Shown here: one piece after another, positions 6,567 through 9,547 of the stretch
Layout: each line of letters opens with the position of its first letter
Position numbering within the stretch: the first letter of the stretch is position 1
Source of the DNA: Chloroflexota bacterium
GTDB lineage: Bacteria > Chloroflexota > Limnocylindria > Limnocylindrales > CSP1-4
Reading direction: 5' to 3'
Assembly: GCA_021789355.1 (NCBI GenBank)
Contig: JAJYJR010000190.1
Coordinates: 1 to 9,547 of the forward strand
DNA length: 9,547 nt
The notes under the pieces: model-generated
What the model was told of the DNA's origin: nothing
The model's database searches: none
Seen by the model: the letters and a program-made list of their open reading frames with translations, nothing else
Program-made: the position numbers and the translations under genes

Positions 6567-6574
6567 CCTCCCCT
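6567..6574 (-). promoter_or_regulatory. Strong ribosome binding site of etfB that bears on its start codon
   Basis: AGGGGAGG on the minus strand. The GGAGG core is 2 nt from the first GTG and 5 nt from the second. The spacing favours the second GTG at 6561, unless the 5' AGGGG part is the pairing region. Confidence 0.6.
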
Positions 6575-6594
6575 CGGCCGGCCGGGCGGCCCGG
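6575..6594. other. GC-rich palindromic stretch in the acyl-CoA dehydrogenase-etfB gap
   Basis: The 67-bp gap between the two genes contains the palindrome CGGCCGGCCG (6575-6584) overlapping a CCGGG-CGG-CCCGG hairpin (6582-6594, 5-bp stem, 3-nt loop). There is no T tract, so it is not a standard intrinsic terminator. It could stabilise the mRNA or modulate etfB expression, or be a chance effect of high GC. Confidence 0.3.
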
Positions 6595-6631
6595 TGCCGG
6601 CTCCTGGTGGAGGGCTCGTCCGGGGCGCCGC

Positions 6632-7780
6632 TCATTGCGCCGACAGGAGGGCGCGGGCGATGACGAGCCGCTGGATCTGCTGGGTTCCCTCGTAGAGCTG
6701 GGTGATCTTGGCGTCCCGCATCATCCGCTCGACCGGGTACTCCGTGATGTAACCGTATCCCCCCAGGACCTGGACGGCATCGGTCGTCACCGCCATGGCG
6801 GTGTCGCCCGCGAAGAGTTTACACATGGCAGCCCAGCGAGCGGCGTCGGCTGCGCCCCCTTCGATCTGCTCGCAGGCCTCGTAGAGCAGCTGCCGCGCCG
6901 CCTCGGTCCTGGTCGCCATGTCGGCCAGCATGGCCCCCACCATCTGGTGCTCGCCGATGGGCTTGCCGAACTGGACGCGCTGGCGCGCGTAGTCGACCGC
7001 GACGTCGATCGCGCCCTGCGCGATCCCGACCGCCTGGGCGGCCACGCCCGGCCGGCTCCGGTTGAGGGTCTGCATGGCGATCCGGAAGCCCTCGCCCACC
7101 TCCCCGACGCGGTTGGCGTCGGGCACGCGCACGCCGTCGAACACCAGTTCGGCCGTGGGCGACCCGCGGATCCCCATCTTGTGCTCCAGGCGCGCGACCT
7201 GGAACCCTGCCATGCCCCGCTCGACGTAGAAGAAGCTGAGGTCCCGGTGCCGTCCCGCCTCCGGGTCTGTCACGGCGAGCACGGCCACGAGGTCGGCCTC
7301 GCTGCCGTGGCTGATGAAGCGCTTGGTGCCATCGATCCGCCAGCCATCGCCGTCGCGCACGGCCCGCGTGCGGATTCCGGCGGAGTCGGACCCCGCGCCC
7401 GCCTCCGTGAGGGCGAAGGCGTTCAGCAGCTGGCCGTTCGCCAGTCCCGGGATCCAGCGCCGCTTCTGGTCGTCGCTGCCGGCGAGCTGCAGAGGAAGTG
7501 AGCCGAGGGCCTGCACCGCGAGGATCAGTCCGCTGGTGGCGCAGACGCGGCTGACCTCCTCGATCATCAGGCAGTTGGTGAGGAGCGTGCCCCCCAGTCC
7601 GCCGTGCTCCGGGGGGTAGATGAGCGCGAAGACGTCCTGTCTCGCGAACAGCTCCACGATGTCCCGCGGGAACTCCCCGGCCTGGTCGATCTCCGCGGCC
7701 CGCGGGGCGATCCGCTCCCGGGCCAGCTGTCGCACGGCATCCCGCAGGTCGATCTGTTCCTGGGTCAGGCGGCTGGTCAT
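6632..7780 (-). CDS. Acyl-CoA dehydrogenase
   Basis: A 382-residue FAD-dependent acyl-CoA dehydrogenase, normal length, cytoplasmic. It oxidises an acyl-CoA to the trans-2-enoyl-CoA and hands electrons to EtfAB. Signature 1 is ALTEAGAGSDSAG (123-135) and signature 2 is QVLGGYGYITEYPVERMMRD (337-356). The catalytic base is predicted to be Glu364 in QLYEGTQQIQ, the position used by short/medium-chain and butyryl-CoA enzymes, whereas isovaleryl-CoA dehydrogenase uses a different site. Other family motifs are KRFISHGSEADL (153-164), RQRVQFGKPIGEHQ and the FAD contacts near the C-terminus. The ATG overlaps the preceding FeS gene's stop (ATGA) and has AGGAGGG 9 nt upstream. Short-chain substrates such as butyryl-CoA fit the sequence type, but chain length is not proven. 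Confidence 0.95.
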   Translation of the reverse strand: MTSRLTQEQIDLRDAVRQLARERIAPRAAEIDQAGEFPRDIVELFARQDVFALIYPPEHGGLGGTLLTNCLMIEEVSRVCATSGLILAVQALGSLPLQLAGSDDQKRRWIPGLANGQLLNAFALTEAGAGSDSAGIRTRAVRDGDGWRIDGTKRFISHGSEADLVAVLAVTDPEAGRHRDLSFFYVERGMAGFQVARLEHKMGIRGSPTAELVFDGVRVPDANRVGEVGEGFRIAMQTLNRSRPGVAAQAVGIAQGAIDVAVDYARQRVQFGKPIGEHQMVGAMLADMATRTEAARQLLYEACEQIEGGAADAARWAAMCKLFAGDTAMAVTTDAVQVLGGYGYITEYPVERMMRDAKITQLYEGTQQIQRLVIARALLSAQ

Positions 7781-9547
7781 GACTGGATGCCCTCCTGTCC
7801 GTGTCCGCTCGGCAGGGCGGCGAGTGCCGGCGGCAGGCTCGCCGCCAGCAGCTCGGCGATGTCGAGCGTCTGCACGCCCTCGCGTACCGTACCGGCGCCC
7901 ACCGCGTCGGCGATCCCGTCGCGCATCATCACGAGGCAGAACGGGCAGGCGGTCGCCACCGCGTCCGCGCCCGTCTCGAGCGCCTGCCGCGTCCGCTCCG
8001 CGTTGATCCGGACCCCGCGGCGCTCCTCCATCCACATCCGGCCCCCGCCGGCCCCGCAGCAGAAGCTCTGCCGCCCGTGGCGATCCATCTCGCGCAGCTC
8101 CAGGCCGGGCACCGCCGCCAGGACCGCCCGCGGCTCCTCCACCACCCCGTTGTACCGGGTCAGGTAGCAGGAGTCGTGGTACGTCACGGGGCGGCCACCG
8201 CCGGGGCCGGAATCGCCAGGGGGACCCTCCGCCGCGCCGGCGGTCCGCTGATCGGCCGGTGCCGGTGGCGCCGTCGCGCCGGCCTCGGGCCGGAGCCGCC
8301 CCTCGGCCACCAGGCGCGCCAGGTACGCGCTGTGATGCACCACCTCGTACCGGCCGCCGAACTGCGGGTACTCGTTGGCGAGCGTGTTGAAGCAGTGCGG
8401 GCAGGCGGTCAGGACCAGGGGCGGACGGTAGCGATCCAGTGTCTCGACGTTCGCCTGCGCCGCCATCTGGTACAGGTACTCGTTCCCCATGCGGCGCGCG
8501 GGGTCGCCGGAGCAGCTCTCCTCCTGGCCCAGCACCGCGAACCGGACCCCTGCGGCATGCAGGCACGTGACCACCGCGCGGGCCACGCGGCGGTTCCGGT
8601 CGTCGAACGCGGCCGCGCACCCGACCCAGTACAGCACCTCGAATCCCGGGGGCGTGTCGCCATCCCCGCCACCCGCGCTCGCGCGGGCGATCGAGTCCGC
8701 CGCCACGGGAACCTCGAAGGGAAGCCCCCGGGCCCAGTCGAGCCGGGCACTGCGCGGCTGCCCCCACGGGTTGCCGTGCCGCTCCATGTTGGTGAACGCG
8801 ACCGTGACCTCCTGGGGGAACCGGCTCTCCTCGAGGACCAGGTTCCGTCGCAGCCCCACGATCTTGTCGACATGCTCGATGGTCACGGGGCAGGCCTCGA
8901 CACAGGCACCGCAGGTCACGCAGTCCCACACCGCGTCGTAGGGGATCGCCGCATCCACGATCGGACGTGCCAGGGCCGTGGCCCGGGCGGCGGCATCGAT
9001 CTCGCCCCTGCGGTCGCCGGCGGGCATGCCGGGGGCGTCGGACGGACGGATCCAGGGGACCCGGGGCAGACCCCGCAGCAGGGGCACCCCGGCCTCGCCG
9101 TCGATGGCCATCTGGCGGAGGCCCATGACGAAGGTCTTGGGGTTGAGCGGCTTGCCCGTCGCCCAGGCCGGGCACTGCGCCTGGCAGCGCCCGCACTCGG
9201 TGCAGGTGAACGCGTCGAGCAGGTCCTTCCAGCCGAGGTCCGCCACCGCCCGCACGCCGAACGTTCCGGACTCCGCCTCCAGGTCCATGGGCGGGAGTTC
9301 GCCGCGCGGCCGGAGCTTCCGGAAGGCGGTGTTGAAGAACGCCGTCGCGATGTGCAGGTGCTTGGAGCCGGGCAGGTAGACCAGGAAGGCCGAGACCAGC
9401 AGGATGTTGGCCCACCATGCCACCGCGAAGATCGCCTCCTGCGCGGCCGGCGCCATCGGACTCGCGATCAGCTGGCCCAGCGGCCGGGACACGAGCTCCG
9501 CGGGGGAGTACGGGTCGCCGTAGCGGGCCAGCCGGAACGCCTCCGCG
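7777..9547 (-). CDS. Membrane FeS oxidoreductase with two CCG domains, EMO-like EtfAB:quinone oxidoreductase (5' truncated)
   Basis: The last 589 residues of a larger protein; the frame runs open to the right edge, so the GTG at 9492 is probably internal. Numbering from that GTG, a hydrophobic helix at about 20-40 is followed by HLHIATAFFNTAF, resembling the end of a NarI-like heme b membrane domain. Two 4Fe-4S motifs follow: Cys97/100/103/107 (CTECGRCQAQCP) and Cys191/194/197/201 (CVTCGACVEACP). Then come two cysteine-rich CCG (DUF224) domains: Cys292, Cys327 and Cys364/367 (ACPHC), then Cys442, Cys478-479 (FCCGAGGG) and Cys516/519 (ACPFC). The first has SCSGD in place of CCG. A Pro/Ala/Gly-rich linker of about 35 residues (400-434) separates the CCG domains. 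The layout matches EMO proteins described in Geobacter and syntrophs, which move electrons from EtfAB to menaquinone; coupling to an acyl-CoA dehydrogenase and etfBA supports this. It is related to HdrD/GlpC proteins. Confidence 0.9.
   Translation of the reverse strand, partial: AEAFRLARYGDPYSPAELVSRPLGQLIASPMAPAAQEAIFAVAWWANILLVSAFLVYLPGSKHLHIATAFFNTAFRKLRPRGELPPMDLEAESGTFGVRAVADLGWKDLLDAFTCTECGRCQAQCPAWATGKPLNPKTFVMGLRQMAIDGEAGVPLLRGLPRVPWIRPSDAPGMPAGDRRGEIDAAARATALARPIVDAAIPYDAVWDCVTCGACVEACPVTIEHVDKIVGLRRNLVLEESRFPQEVTVAFTNMERHGNPWGQPRSARLDWARGLPFEVPVAADSIARASAGGGDGDTPPGFEVLYWVGCAAAFDDRNRRVARAVVTCLHAAGVRFAVLGQEESCSGDPARRMGNEYLYQMAAQANVETLDRYRPPLVLTACPHCFNTLANEYPQFGGRYEVVHHSAYLARLVAEGRLRPEAGATAPPAPADQRTAGAAEGPPGDSGPGGGRPVTYHDSCYLTRYNGVVEEPRAVLAAVPGLELREMDRHGRQSFCCGAGGGRMWMEERRGVRINAERTRQALETGADAVATACPFCLVMMRDGIADAVGAGTVREGVQTLDIAELLAASLPPALAALPSGHGQEGIQS
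7790..7796 (-). promoter_or_regulatory. Ribosome binding site of acyl-CoA dehydrogenase gene
   Basis: AGGAGGG on the minus strand inside the end of the FeS oxidoreductase gene, 9 nt before the ATG. It supports this start over the open frame that continues upstream through the neighbouring gene. Confidence 0.65.

Noticed and set aside
7781..9418. Upstream in-frame extension of the acyl-CoA dehydrogenase to a 928-codon protein (possible fusion)
   Set aside because: The extra part is an out-of-frame reading of the FeS oxidoreductase gene. The dehydrogenase has its own ATG, a ribosome binding site and normal length from 7780.

Overview
The window is a gene-dense, very GC-rich bacterial segment (about 70% G+C by eye) with GTG starts, tight stop/start overlaps and almost no intergenic space. 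It holds nine protein genes: two truncated by the window edges and seven complete. No rRNA, tRNA, CRISPR array or transposon was seen. The dCTP deaminase resembles the actinobacterial (Mycobacterium-like) form, and the Etf-linked FeS oxidoreductase fits a quinone-respiring bacterium. This suggests a high-GC Actinomycetota- or Chloroflexota-type soil or sediment lineage, but the phylum cannot be fixed from this window alone.

Layout. (1) At 1-1026 on the plus strand are the end of a CcdA-type membrane thiol reductase and an overlapping TlpA/ResA-like membrane-anchored thioredoxin, together a thiol-disulfide pair facing the extracytoplasmic side. (2) At 1045-4059 on the minus strand, transcribed nrdR, then dcd, then an MBL-fold hydrolase, is a short cluster around deoxynucleotide metabolism. 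It is preceded by a 184-bp gap carrying an ACAC-N8-GTGT palindrome that could be an NrdR operator. (3) At 4244-9547 on the minus strand is an electron-transfer operon in the order FeS oxidoreductase (EMO-like, 5' end outside the window), acyl-CoA dehydrogenase, etfB, etfA, small membrane-anchored protein. It supplies a route from acyl-CoA through the dehydrogenase flavin and EtfAB to a membrane FeS protein and the quinone pool.

The most notable feature is in dcd. The gene is interrupted in frame by a 346-residue intein. The intein begins with Ala instead of Cys/Ser and carries Trp67, Cys325 and Thr344 at the positions of the WCT triad that defines class 3 inteins. It also contains both LAGLIDADG motifs of a homing endonuclease. 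The insertion lies directly before the Ser that corresponds to active-site Ser111 of E. coli dCTP deaminase, so the same Ser would be the +1 splicing nucleophile and an active-site residue of the mature enzyme. Removing the intein leaves a 200-residue protein of normal family length.
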